NCBI RefSeq assembly: GCF_003349955.1
Contig: NZ_QLKQ01000049.1
Coordinates: 1 to 55,154 of the forward strand
Source: Azospirillum brasilense
GTDB taxonomy: Bacteria > Pseudomonadota > Alphaproteobacteria > Azospirillales > Azospirillaceae
Reading direction: 5' to 3'
DNA: 55,154 nt
Shown one piece after another: positions 8,461 through 17,006 of this stretch. The position numbers and the translations under genes are program-made. A model generated the notes under the pieces. It was given only the letters and a program-made list of their open reading frames with translations. It did not search any database and was not told the DNA's origin. Every line of letters begins with the position of its first letter. Within the stretch, counting starts at the first letter, position 1.

Positions 8461-9897
8461 TCAGGTCGCTATCCCGGTCCATTGTCCGTCCGGCCAGAAA
8501 GGTGAGGATGTCGTGAACCCGATTTCTTCGAAACCTTGCAGCAGTTCGGTCCGAAAAGTCGGAACTAGGCTGAAATAGTAGAACAGGTTCCAAGGTTCTT
8601 GTTCTGCCGCGCTCCGCCAAGCCGCCAATGCGCCCTCTCGGTTTCCCGTGGCGGCGAGGGCCAGCCCCAGAGTGATCTGCACCCAGGCCGAACCATCGGT
8701 TTGCGCGGCGTGGCGTTGCAGGGTCAAGGCCTGGTCGGGTGCGCCATCTGCCTGCCGGGCTAAGCCAAGGCAACTGGAAATCCAGGCGTCGCCTGCTTTC
8801 TGCTGCAACGCCTGCTCAAGGGTGGTGACGGCGGCGGACACGTCGCCGGCAGCCAGGAGTGCCAAGCCAAGATAAGCGTTAAGAAAGGGATTGGAGACGC
8901 TTTTCAGGCAATGGCGGAACTCAGTGACGGCCTCGTTGGCTTGCCCGGCCCTGAGCAAGCCGACGGCAAGACGTCCACGGGTGACCATATCGGTGGGGTT
9001 CCGCTCAAGCCGCGACTGGTCCAGACGGATCGCCTCAGCGAAGCGCCCCCGCTGCAGCAGATAATGGATTCGGCTGGCGTGGATCAGCGGCGAATCCGGA
9101 TTGAGCGCCGCAGCGCGTTCAAACAGGCTGGCCGCTCGATCAACCCCCTCCGGCAGGCGCATCAGGCATTCCGCGAACCACCAGAGCAGATCGGCCTGCT
9201 CACCTTCCCGGGCGACCGCCCGTTCGAAGGCTGCGGCGGCTTCCTCCTGCCGTCCCAGGCGGGTCAAGCCCCGGCCAAGTTGCGCGTCGGCTCGCGAACA
9301 GTCCGGATCCAGGGCCAGGGCCAGCCGGCAGACCTCCACCATAGCCGAAAAGCGGTTTTCCACGAAGGCGGCGAAGGAAAGGGACAGCGCCTCCTCGACG
9401 ATGTTCCAAGCGATGTCAGGGCTGACTCCGGTCGTGGAGGGAGGGGGCGCGTCCGGGCCCTCCCCTCGCCCGCGGGCAATGGCCAGAAGGCGGCGGCAGA
9501 AGGCGGCTTCCGGCAACCCAGGCGCCAAGCGCTCCGCTTCGGAAAGGGCTTGTTCGGACGCCTCCCATTGCTTCGCCTCCATGGCTTCCAGCGCAATCAG
9601 GCAGTGTCCACGCGGCTCGTACAGCGGGTCGACGGCTATTGCCGCCGCATGGGCTTGCTGGGCGGCGGTGGCGTTCTCACTGTGCTGGCACAACGTGGCC
9701 ACCAGCCGGACCTGGGCGACGCGATGGCGCGGATCGTGGCCCAAGGCTTGGCGGAAATGCTCAACTGCGGCAGGGATGTTTCCTTCCTTCAGCACGGCCC
9801 TGCCCATCTCGGCGTGATAGCTGGCGAAGGCATCGGCCTTGATCGCGGAACGCCAAGCCTCGGTGTCGATGTTTGCCGATGTACGGGGGGGAGTCAT
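8461..9897 (-). CDS. Tetratricopeptide-repeat protein
   Basis: 478 residues made of tandem 34-residue helical repeats. Examples are EMGRAVLKEGNIPAAVEHFR, AQLGRGLTRLGRQEEAAAAF, GRLAVGLLRAGQANEAVTEF and AYLGLALLAAGDVSAAVTTL, each with the TPR pattern of small residues at positions 8 and 20. No signal peptide or membrane segment is seen and no catalytic domain is recognised. TPR proteins in polysaccharide clusters often act as scaffolds or as part of O-linked glycosylation proteins, but the OGT catalytic domain is absent. ATG at 9897 is preceded by GGCGGAAGAAC. It ends inside the upstream leader of the GSCFA gene. Confidence 0.8.
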   Translation of the reverse strand: MTPPRTSANIDTEAWRSAIKADAFASYHAEMGRAVLKEGNIPAAVEHFRQALGHDPRHRVAQVRLVATLCQHSENATAAQQAHAAAIAVDPLYEPRGHCLIALEAMEAKQWEASEQALSEAERLAPGLPEAAFCRRLLAIARGRGEGPDAPPPSTTGVSPDIAWNIVEEALSLSFAAFVENRFSAMVEVCRLALALDPDCSRADAQLGRGLTRLGRQEEAAAAFERAVAREGEQADLLWWFAECLMRLPEGVDRAASLFERAAALNPDSPLIHASRIHYLLQRGRFAEAIRLDQSRLERNPTDMVTRGRLAVGLLRAGQANEAVTEFRHCLKSVSNPFLNAYLGLALLAAGDVSAAVTTLEQALQQKAGDAWISSCLGLARQADGAPDQALTLQRHAAQTDGSAWVQITLGLALAATGNREGALAAWRSAAEQEPWNLFYYFSLVPTFRTELLQGFEEIGFTTSSPFWPDGQWTGIAT

Positions 9898-9956
9898 GTT
9901 CTTCCGCCTTCTTGTCTGGATCTGCCCCGGATGGAGGAAGGGTCGCTTATGCCGCG

Positions 9957-11702
9957 TTAAACGCCGGTAAATTCAAAACTGCCGGTATCCGGGCCAGGCC
10001 AGCCAGCTGCGCGCAGCATGCGCTGCGTCATCGCTGGAATCGAAGCTTTCCGGGCAATGTGTGCCGCCGCTTCCTTTCCCAACTCGGTTCGCTCCCGAGA
10101 AGCCAGCAGTGTCAGACAGTGGGTGGCCAGAGCGTTCGCGTCTCCGGCGTCGGCGGTGAAGTCGTGGAGCATGGGCGCCAAGCATTCCCGTGTGCCGCCC
10201 ACACTGGTGGCGACCACCGGCAGGCCAAGCGCCTGCGCTTCCATCACCACGTTTGGCATCCCTTCCATGCGGGATGTCTGGAGCAGCAGGTCGCCCGCTT
10301 TCAAAATCCCGAACACATCGGCTTGCCTGCCCAACGGACGCAAGACTTCCGAGAGCCCGCGCTCCCGGATCCGCTCAGCGAGTGTCGCGCGTAGGGGGCC
10401 GTCGCCGACCAGCAAGGCCTGGACCTTGGGGTTGTGCCGGTGCACCCGCTCCACCACGTCCAGAAAGACGAAGGGTTCCTTTTCCTCCGTCAGACGAAAG
10501 ACGCCGACGATTACCGGCGTTTCAGGAGAAATGTTCAGACGCGCCCGCCAACGGATGCCAGCGTCGGCAGGAACCTGGGACAGGGCTTCGAGATCGACGG
10601 CGTTCGGCACCACCCCGATGCCGGCGGCAGGCATGCCGATCCATTCGGCATAGGATGCAGCACCGGCCGTGCTGTTGTTGGCCAGACGCACCGACCGATG
10701 CTCCAGAAGGAGACGATACAAGGCCGGCAACATCTCCGGTTCCCGACAGAGCGGTGCAAGTTCGGGAAAGTGGGTCGGGTTGACGCTGCGTCCGCACATC
10801 AAAATATGCGGGACTCCCGTCAGCAGGCCGGCAATGCCCGACGCCATGCAGCCAATGTCCAGGAAGCCCACCAGCAGGTCAGGAGTCAGGGTGTCCAGGG
10901 TTTCGACGCTGGTCGCCACGGCGTGGGTTACGTGACGCAGGAAGGCGGCGCTGCATTCCAGGGCGGGACGATGCCGTTCCAGAAGCCCGTTCTCCATCCC
11001 GCCCCAGAATTCGCGAGGGAAGGGCATTTCAAACCGGTCCACGCCGGCCTCGTCCACCCTGCGCACGTAGTTGTCCGCTGCGGGGCCGGGAGGAAACTGG
11101 GTGACGAGCGTGACGCGCCAGCCGCAAGCTCTCAACCCCAGGGCCAGATAGACCAATTGGCGTTCAGCCCCGCCGGTGGCGAGCCCTCCCACCCAAAGGC
11201 AAGCATGGGGGGGGACCCCGAACTCCACCCGAGGTGGACGGGCATGCCTCTGCAGAGCTTCGCTGCAGAACCGCACTGGATCGCTCCAGAAAGCCGTGTT
11301 CAACGGGCCCGGCCAGCCGCTCAACCATTCCGTGGACGGTGGAACAATCGGCCCGAGAAGGCTGGACAACATCTCCGGCTCCATCCACCGCACGGCAGGA
11401 TGATTGCCCAGTTCGGCGATCTGCGCGGCGATGGCGTTACCAAACCGGTCGAAGTCAGCCGTTATCACCACAGCTGTGACCTCCGGGTCCAGCTCGGCAA
11501 GGTGTTCTGGCGGGCGGACCGGTATACCGAGGATGCGGCGCCCCCAAAGTTCGGGATTTTGATCGACGATGAACAGGAACGGGTGGGGCGATTGCAGCAG
11601 GAGATAGGGCATCGCCCCGGTCACGCCCCAGGCGACGGCCTGTCGGCGGCCGGCTAGCAGGTCATGATACACGGGTATGGCCGCTGTGCTGGACAAGATC
11701 AT
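9957..11702 (-). CDS. Two-domain glycosyltransferase: Rossmann-like module + GT4
   Basis: 581 residues. Residues ~10-110 (RRQAVAWGVTGAMPYLLL, then VDQNPELWGRRILGIPV) form a small nucleotide-binding-like module of the kind found at the end of some sugar methyltransferases. Residues ~165-570 are a GT4: LWVGGLATGGAERQLVYLAL acceptor loop, GVFRLTEEKEPFVFLDVVER donor lobe, ALLVGDGPLRATL, and EGMPNVVMEAQALGLPVVA with the E-x7-E pair. It is a clear paralogue of the enzyme at 13804-15522, on the other side of asnB and in the opposite direction. ATG at 11702 has GGGAG upstream. It is the first gene of the leftward operon. Confidence 0.85.
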   Translation of the reverse strand: MILSSTAAIPVYHDLLAGRRQAVAWGVTGAMPYLLLQSPHPFLFIVDQNPELWGRRILGIPVRPPEHLAELDPEVTAVVITADFDRFGNAIAAQIAELGNHPAVRWMEPEMLSSLLGPIVPPSTEWLSGWPGPLNTAFWSDPVRFCSEALQRHARPPRVEFGVPPHACLWVGGLATGGAERQLVYLALGLRACGWRVTLVTQFPPGPAADNYVRRVDEAGVDRFEMPFPREFWGGMENGLLERHRPALECSAAFLRHVTHAVATSVETLDTLTPDLLVGFLDIGCMASGIAGLLTGVPHILMCGRSVNPTHFPELAPLCREPEMLPALYRLLLEHRSVRLANNSTAGAASYAEWIGMPAAGIGVVPNAVDLEALSQVPADAGIRWRARLNISPETPVIVGVFRLTEEKEPFVFLDVVERVHRHNPKVQALLVGDGPLRATLAERIRERGLSEVLRPLGRQADVFGILKAGDLLLQTSRMEGMPNVVMEAQALGLPVVATSVGGTRECLAPMLHDFTADAGDANALATHCLTLLASRERTELGKEAAAHIARKASIPAMTQRMLRAAGWPGPDTGSFEFTGV

Positions 11703-11812
11703 GGCAGGCTCCCGGACAGCGCGGAAAAAACGGATTTCGTTGCTATCCGGATTTTCCGGAGCACTGTTGCCATGAAGCGAAACGTCCTGAACACGGTCCC
11801 GAGGTTGCCCAG

Positions 11813-11841
11813 CCTATAGAAGGAACGGCATCCTGGGTCAA
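11813..11841 (-). promoter_or_regulatory. Probable sigma70-type promoter of the leftward operon
   Basis: Reading the minus strand, TTGACC (complement of 11836-11841) and TATAGG (complement of 11813-11818) are separated by exactly 17 bases. Transcription would begin near 11806 and reach the ATG at 11702 after roughly 100 bases. It lies in the 272-bp divergent region between this operon and asnB. No equally good promoter was seen for asnB; the TATACT at 11920-11925 lacks a matching -35. Confidence 0.5.
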
Positions 11842-11974
11842 GGTTGGCCGGGGCAGGCCCGAAAGCCGGCACGGCTGTCCATTCTACCCCCAATGTGTAC
11901 TCCGCGCGGGCTCAAGATATATACTCCGCCTCCACTTCGGGCGGTTCCGGTCCGGGGTATCCGGGGGAAACGGC

Positions 11975-13810
11975 ATGTGCGGTATCGCAGGAATTCTCAA
12001 TCCCGACGGGCGTCTTTCTCCCGAACGCATGCGGGCAACCGCTCTGGAGATGGCCCGCCGGCTAGGCCACCGCGGGCCGGACGACATGGGCATCTGGCAC
12101 GCTCCAGACAACCGATGCATCCTGGTCCACCGTCGCCTCAGCATCATCGACACTTCGCCGGCCGGGCACCAGCCCATGAGCCGCGATGGCGGGCGGCTGC
12201 AACTCACCTACAATGGTGAACTGTACAATTTCGAGGAGCTGAGGGCGGAAATGGCCGCCCAGGGGGAGACCTTCGCAGGCCGCACCGACACGGAGGTCTT
12301 CCTGGCCGGCCTGCAACGCCAGGGTCCCTGGTTCCTCACCCGGGTGGACGCCATGTTCGCCCTGGGCCTGTACGACGACGCCAGTGGGGAGCTTTTGCTG
12401 AGCCGGGACGCCTTCGGCGAGAAGCCCCTCTACTACACCCACCAGAACGGCTTGTTTGCGTTCGCCTCGGAGTTGAGCACGTTGACCGCGCTGCCGGACT
12501 TCGACGCCGAGATCACGCTTGACGCCATCGCCACCTATTTGACGATGCAGTTGATCCCCGCTCCGGGGACGATCTACCGCTCCTGCCGCAAGTTGCCCGC
12601 CGGTTGCTATCTCCGGGTCGGTCCGCAGGGGCCGGGCGAGCCGGTGCGTTATTTCGACTTCATCGTGGACGGTCAGCGCGAGGCCGGCCGGTCCCTGGAC
12701 GAGCAGGCCGACGCCCTGGAGGAGCTTTTGCTGCGCTCCTTGCGCCGGCGCCTCATCAGCGACGTGCCCCTAGGCGCTTTTCTATCGGGCGGGGTGGATT
12801 CCTCCACCGCCGTGGCGCTGGTTGCGAAACGGCTCAACCGGTCAGTCCAGACCTTCACCATCGGCTACGAGAACACGCCCGACACCGAGCACCTCCAGGC
12901 GGAGGAGATGGCCCGGCATCTGGGGGTGGACCACCGTGCCCGGCTGTTGACCCCGGACGTGATCGCGCTCGGTACCGACTTGGCCCGCCGGCTGGACGAG
13001 CCCAACGTGGACAGCTCTTGCCTGCCCACCTACCTAGTTTCCGAATGGGCGCGGCGCAGCGTCACGGTCGCCCTGACCGGCGACGGCGGGGACGAGCTGT
13101 TCGGTGGTTACGGGCGCTATTTCGAGTGCTTGGCGGCCACGCACGGCCGCGAGGCCGACATCGCGGCCCGACGCTGGCATGTGGGCAAGGATTACTATTC
13201 CGGCCGCATGCTGGTCTATCACGATACGGAACTCCCCCCCCTTCTGGGCCGGGTTCCGCCGGCCACTGCCGATCTGATCCTGTCGCTGCGGCGCCGGGTG
13301 GACTTGGATCCCCGTCCCCTGGTGCATCGGCTGCGGGAGATGGACGCCCGCTACTATTTGCCGGTGGTGTTGGGCAAGGTGGACCGGATGAGCATGCTGA
13401 ACAGCCTGGAGTGCCGCACGCCTTACCTGTCGGTGGAGGTGGCGCGCTTTGCCGCCGGTCTGCCCGAGGCACACATTCACGATGGATTCCGGGGCAAGCT
13501 GGTCTTGAAGCAGTTGGCTGCCCGCTATCTGCCGAGGAATTGGCTTGAGCGGCCCAAGACGGGGTTTGGCCTGCCCGTCTTCCAGGATTGGACCAAGCGG
13601 CATGTGCTGGAGCATCTGCGCGTTATTCTGGCCGAGCCGGACAACCGCTTGGCTGGCTGGCTGGGCGCGCGTCGGCTGGCTGGATTCATGAAACGGCAGG
13701 CGGAGCAAGCCTCGCTCTACCAACTCTGGGCGCTGATGGTGCTGGAAACCTGGATGCGCACCCATCCCGTCCGGATCGGCCGCGACGCCGCAGAGGATTC
13801 CCCGTGCTGA
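11975..13810 (+). CDS. asnB: Asparagine synthase (glutamine-hydrolysing)-type amidotransferase
   Basis: 611 residues. The N-terminal MCGIAGIL exposes Cys2 as the glutaminase nucleophile after Met removal. HRGPDDMG and YNGELYNFEEL are typical class II glutamine amidotransferase motifs. The synthetase half has the PP-loop S271-G-G-V-D-S-S277 and GDGGDELFGGY. ATG at 11975 is preceded by GGGGGAAA. In polysaccharide clusters such enzymes amidate hexuronic acids rather than aspartate, which is a reasonable alternative here because a UDP-HexNAc dehydrogenase and a second AsnB are in the window. The next gene starts inside its last codons, so the two are co-translated. Confidence 0.85.
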   Translation: MCGIAGILNPDGRLSPERMRATALEMARRLGHRGPDDMGIWHAPDNRCILVHRRLSIIDTSPAGHQPMSRDGGRLQLTYNGELYNFEELRAEMAAQGETFAGRTDTEVFLAGLQRQGPWFLTRVDAMFALGLYDDASGELLLSRDAFGEKPLYYTHQNGLFAFASELSTLTALPDFDAEITLDAIATYLTMQLIPAPGTIYRSCRKLPAGCYLRVGPQGPGEPVRYFDFIVDGQREAGRSLDEQADALEELLLRSLRRRLISDVPLGAFLSGGVDSSTAVALVAKRLNRSVQTFTIGYENTPDTEHLQAEEMARHLGVDHRARLLTPDVIALGTDLARRLDEPNVDSSCLPTYLVSEWARRSVTVALTGDGGDELFGGYGRYFECLAATHGREADIAARRWHVGKDYYSGRMLVYHDTELPPLLGRVPPATADLILSLRRRVDLDPRPLVHRLREMDARYYLPVVLGKVDRMSMLNSLECRTPYLSVEVARFAAGLPEAHIHDGFRGKLVLKQLAARYLPRNWLERPKTGFGLPVFQDWTKRHVLEHLRVILAEPDNRLAGWLGARRLAGFMKRQAEQASLYQLWALMVLETWMRTHPVRIGRDAAEDSPC

Positions 13811-15522
13811 ACGAAGGGCCGGAACTGGCTGCGCTCTACCGGGACATTGCGGCCGGCCGGCGGCGTCTGGTCGGCTGGGGCGCGACGGGGGACCTGCGCC
13901 ATGCCCTGTTCCAGCTTGCTCCCCATCCTGTGGCTTACGTGGTCGATGCCGACCCGGCGAAGTGGGGGTGCCGCGTCCAGGGCGTGGAGATCGCCCCCCC
14001 GGAGCGTCTGGCCGGGGAGGACCCCGCCGGCGCGGCGGTGATGGTCTTTCCCCACCAGTCCGCGGCCTTGCCGGCAATCCTGGACACCATTCGCGCTCTG
14101 GGCGACTTTCCGGTAATGCCGCCGTTCCGGATCGAGTGCGATCGGCCGTTCGGCGCCGGTATCCCCAACACGCCCTGGGTGCGGCGGCTTCGTGACCTGT
14201 CGGACGATCCCGTGGCGGCCCTGGGACGGCGCATGCGCGCGGTGGCGGCGTCCCCCGTACCGGAGCGGGAGGGGGTCGCCCTCGTCAGCGAATATCTGAC
14301 GTTGGGCGGGTCGGAGCGGCAGATCTGCCGTCTGGCCGCGGGGCTGGGACAGGCGGGCCTTGGTCCACGGCTGTTGGTGCTGGGCCCACCGCAGCCCGAT
14401 CTGGAGGGGTTGCACCGGCTCTTGCGGACGGGCGGGGTGCCGGTAAACCATCTGCCGCAACCGCGCGACGATTGGACCGGCGACCCGTGCGCCCTGGCCG
14501 GTCCCGACCCTGAGCCGGTTATGCGGGCGGTGGAACTGCTGCCTCCGGAAATGATGCACCGGGTGCTGGCTTTGCGGGCGGCCCTGCTGGCCCGGCCTCC
14601 GTCATTGGTGGTGGCCTACATGGAGCGGGCATCGGTGATGGCCGGGGTTGCCGCCCTGCTGGCCGGGGTTCCACGCATCCTGCTGTGCCTGCGCAGCCTC
14701 GACCCCAGCCACTTCACCCATTACTTCCCCAACGGCATCGACTGGTACGCCGGGTGCCTGGCCTTGCTGTCCGTTTTCCCCCAGGTGCGCTTTGTCGCCA
14801 ACAGCCAAGCCGGGGCAAGGGCCTGCGCGCGCTGGATGGGCATCCCGGAGGAACGGTTCCGGGTGATCGTCAACGCCGCCCCGAGCCCGGCCGAGCAGGA
14901 AGCGGCGAAGGCAGAAAGCCGGCGCATCCGGGAGGAACTCGGCTTGCGGCCGGGCCAGCCCCTGGTCGCGGGTGTGTTCCGGCTGGTCCCGGAGAAGCGG
15001 CCTTTCCTGTTCCTGGAAGCGGTGCGGCGGCTGGCCGGGAGCGTCCCGAACCTCCAGGCCGTTCTGGTCGGCGGCGGCCCTATGCGGGACGCCGTGGCCG
15101 CAGAGGTGGAGCGGCTTGGGCTGGGTGGGCGCGTCCATTTGGCCGGCCCACAGCCGGATGGTCTGCCCTGGATTGCGGCGGCAGACCTGCTGCTTCACAC
15201 TGCGGCCTTCGAAGGCATGCCCAACGTCCATTTGGAAGCCCAGAGTCTGGGCCGGCCGGTGCTGGGTTTCGCCGTGGGCGGCGTGTTGGAAGCCTTGGCG
15301 CCCGCTCTGCACGCCTATGCGGTGCCGGACGGAGCCATGGACATTTTGGTGGAAGGGGGCCAGCGTTTGCTGAGTGACGAAGCCCTGCGGCGAAATCTGG
15401 GCACGGCGGGATCCGCCTTTGTGAAGGATTCCTTTGGCATAGAGCGACTGGTGGCGGATAATTTCGCAGCTGCCGATCTTACGATGGAATCACGGATGAC
15501 GAGCCTTGGGGCTTCCCCTTGA
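13804..15522 (+). CDS. Two-domain glycosyltransferase: Rossmann-like module + GT4
   Basis: 572 residues from a GTG at 13804 that overlaps the asnB stop (GTGCTGA). The open frame extends back to 13588 inside asnB, but a start here gives a length matching the 581-residue paralogue at 9957-11702. N-terminal module: RRLVGWGATGDLRHALFQ and VDADPAKWGCRVQGVEI. GT4 part: EYLTLGGSERQICRLAAGL, GVFRLVPEKRPFLFLEAVRR, AVLVGGGPMRDAV, EGMPNVHLEAQSLGRPVLG. Domain order and many linker residues match the paralogue, so a duplication around asnB is likely. The two enzymes may add successive or similar sugars. Confidence 0.83.
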   Translation: MLNEGPELAALYRDIAAGRRRLVGWGATGDLRHALFQLAPHPVAYVVDADPAKWGCRVQGVEIAPPERLAGEDPAGAAVMVFPHQSAALPAILDTIRALGDFPVMPPFRIECDRPFGAGIPNTPWVRRLRDLSDDPVAALGRRMRAVAASPVPEREGVALVSEYLTLGGSERQICRLAAGLGQAGLGPRLLVLGPPQPDLEGLHRLLRTGGVPVNHLPQPRDDWTGDPCALAGPDPEPVMRAVELLPPEMMHRVLALRAALLARPPSLVVAYMERASVMAGVAALLAGVPRILLCLRSLDPSHFTHYFPNGIDWYAGCLALLSVFPQVRFVANSQAGARACARWMGIPEERFRVIVNAAPSPAEQEAAKAESRRIREELGLRPGQPLVAGVFRLVPEKRPFLFLEAVRRLAGSVPNLQAVLVGGGPMRDAVAAEVERLGLGGRVHLAGPQPDGLPWIAAADLLLHTAAFEGMPNVHLEAQSLGRPVLGFAVGGVLEALAPALHAYAVPDGAMDILVEGGQRLLSDEALRRNLGTAGSAFVKDSFGIERLVADNFAAADLTMESRMTSLGASP

Positions 15523-15770
15523 TGAACCGGCATTTCCGTTCACCGGTCCCGGCCGTATCAGTCCTCCTTCGTTGCCAGTATGCTGTGGGTGTGCTCTCGC
15601 GTCGGCTTTGTGCCTCTTATCCGGAATTTGGCTGAAAGTGTCATTTATCTGATCGCTCTGTGTTGGAAACAGCGCAAGCGGCACAAGCAACAACCTGTTT
15701 GTGACAGGTCGGCAGCCTTCTTGGCAAATCCAGCGCCAGCCCCTCGGATTCAAAAGAACGGAAGTTTGCG

Positions 15771-17006
15771 TCAGCGTAGAGTTGACCCGAGGCCGTCCAG
15801 GATATCACAGAACTGCCGGGCTACCCGGTCCGCTCCGAACCGCTCGATGGCTACACGCGGGTCCGGGGTGGGGACCTCGTCCGCCAACAGCCGCGACAGC
15901 GCGTCGGCCAAACCCTGCCGATCAGAGGGAGCGGCGCAGGGCTGCCCAAAATCCGCAAGGAGCTGGTGTGAGGGGCTGTCTGCCGGAGTGGCGCCCAGGA
16001 TGGGGCGCCCGACAGCCAAATAATCCATGATCTTGCTGGGCAGGAAGACGTTGCGGCCGGAATGCTCCCCGTCGATCAGCAACAACGCGTCGGCCGACGC
16101 CATGTGCCGCAGGCTTTCCCCATAAGGCATGGCGCCGCCCACCCGCACCTGTTCCCGCAGTCCCAGCTCACGAATAAGGCGCCCCACACCGGTGGACTGA
16201 TTGGCGACCAATTCCAGAATGAAGCCGGGCGGCAAGCGGCCCTGGTCCCGCAGCATGGCTACGGCGTACAAGGTCTGGTCCGGCAGTCGGCCGGTGAAGA
16301 GGTTGCCTACATGGGCCAAGCGGAATCCCGCCCGTTCGCCATCGGCCGGCTTCAGGGGCGGTACGAGTTCAGGCTCCAGCGCGTGGGGCAGGACATGCGT
16401 CTTTTCCCGCCATGCGGCGGGGTACTTTCCCATCACCATATCCACCACGGCCGCGTTGGTGAAGACCAGGGCATCGGCTGCAGCCGTCACGTCGGCCTCG
16501 GCCTTGCGGGTGACGGGGGTGGCCGTGTGGTATGGGCTGTCCACCCAGGGATCGCTGAAATGGGCGACCCAGGGCAGGGCCGGGTAGCGGCGTTTCAGCG
16601 CCAGCCCGACAAGATGGTCGCTCCAAGGCTGGCCGAAGGTCACCAGAGCGGCGGGTTTTTCCTGTCGAATCAGGGCTTTGGCGCGGGCCACCGCTGCTTT
16701 TATCCAGGCATTCTCAAGCCGTTCGGCGGCCCAGGGCTGATAGAGGGCGCGCCACCAAGCCAGCTTCGGCTCGGTTCGCACCGCCACCTCGGCCCGACGG
16801 AAACGGCCGTGGTAATGCTGATCCAGCACCGGATCCAGGGTCAGCGTGGCCGGCGGCCGATCGGGAGTCACCACCACGGGGTCCCAGCCCAACCGACGGG
16901 TATGGTCCAGCAAGCGGGACACTTGGATCGACCGGGGCATCAGCATTGGCGGCAGGCAATAGCTGATGGCAATCAGACCGCGGGTCACAGCCATTCGCGC
17001 ATCCAT
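15771..17006 (-). CDS. Glycosyltransferase family 4
   Basis: 411 residues. N-terminal acceptor lobe: GLIAISYCLPPMLMPRSIQV, a WbuB-like opening in which PP and R residues follow the first strand. The C-terminal donor lobe has RLAHVGNLFTGRLP, RVGGAMPYGESLRHMASADA, LLIDGEHSGRNVFLPSKIMD and YLAVGRPILGA. The P-S-K-x-x-D-Y-L block is characteristic of this GT4 subgroup. The ATG at 17006 lies inside the end of asnB (22-bp overlap); a second ATG at 16994 is equally possible. It is the last gene of the second leftward operon, converging on the GT4 at 13804. The sugar is unknown. Confidence 0.83.
   Translation of the reverse strand: MDARMAVTRGLIAISYCLPPMLMPRSIQVSRLLDHTRRLGWDPVVVTPDRPPATLTLDPVLDQHYHGRFRRAEVAVRTEPKLAWWRALYQPWAAERLENAWIKAAVARAKALIRQEKPAALVTFGQPWSDHLVGLALKRRYPALPWVAHFSDPWVDSPYHTATPVTRKAEADVTAAADALVFTNAAVVDMVMGKYPAAWREKTHVLPHALEPELVPPLKPADGERAGFRLAHVGNLFTGRLPDQTLYAVAMLRDQGRLPPGFILELVANQSTGVGRLIRELGLREQVRVGGAMPYGESLRHMASADALLLIDGEHSGRNVFLPSKIMDYLAVGRPILGATPADSPSHQLLADFGQPCAAPSDRQGLADALSRLLADEVPTPDPRVAIERFGADRVARQFCDILDGLGSTLR

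Noticed and set aside
15693..15709. Small hairpin ACCTGT-TTGTG-ACAGGT between convergent genes as a terminator
   Set aside because: Six-base stem only and no T-run on either strand.
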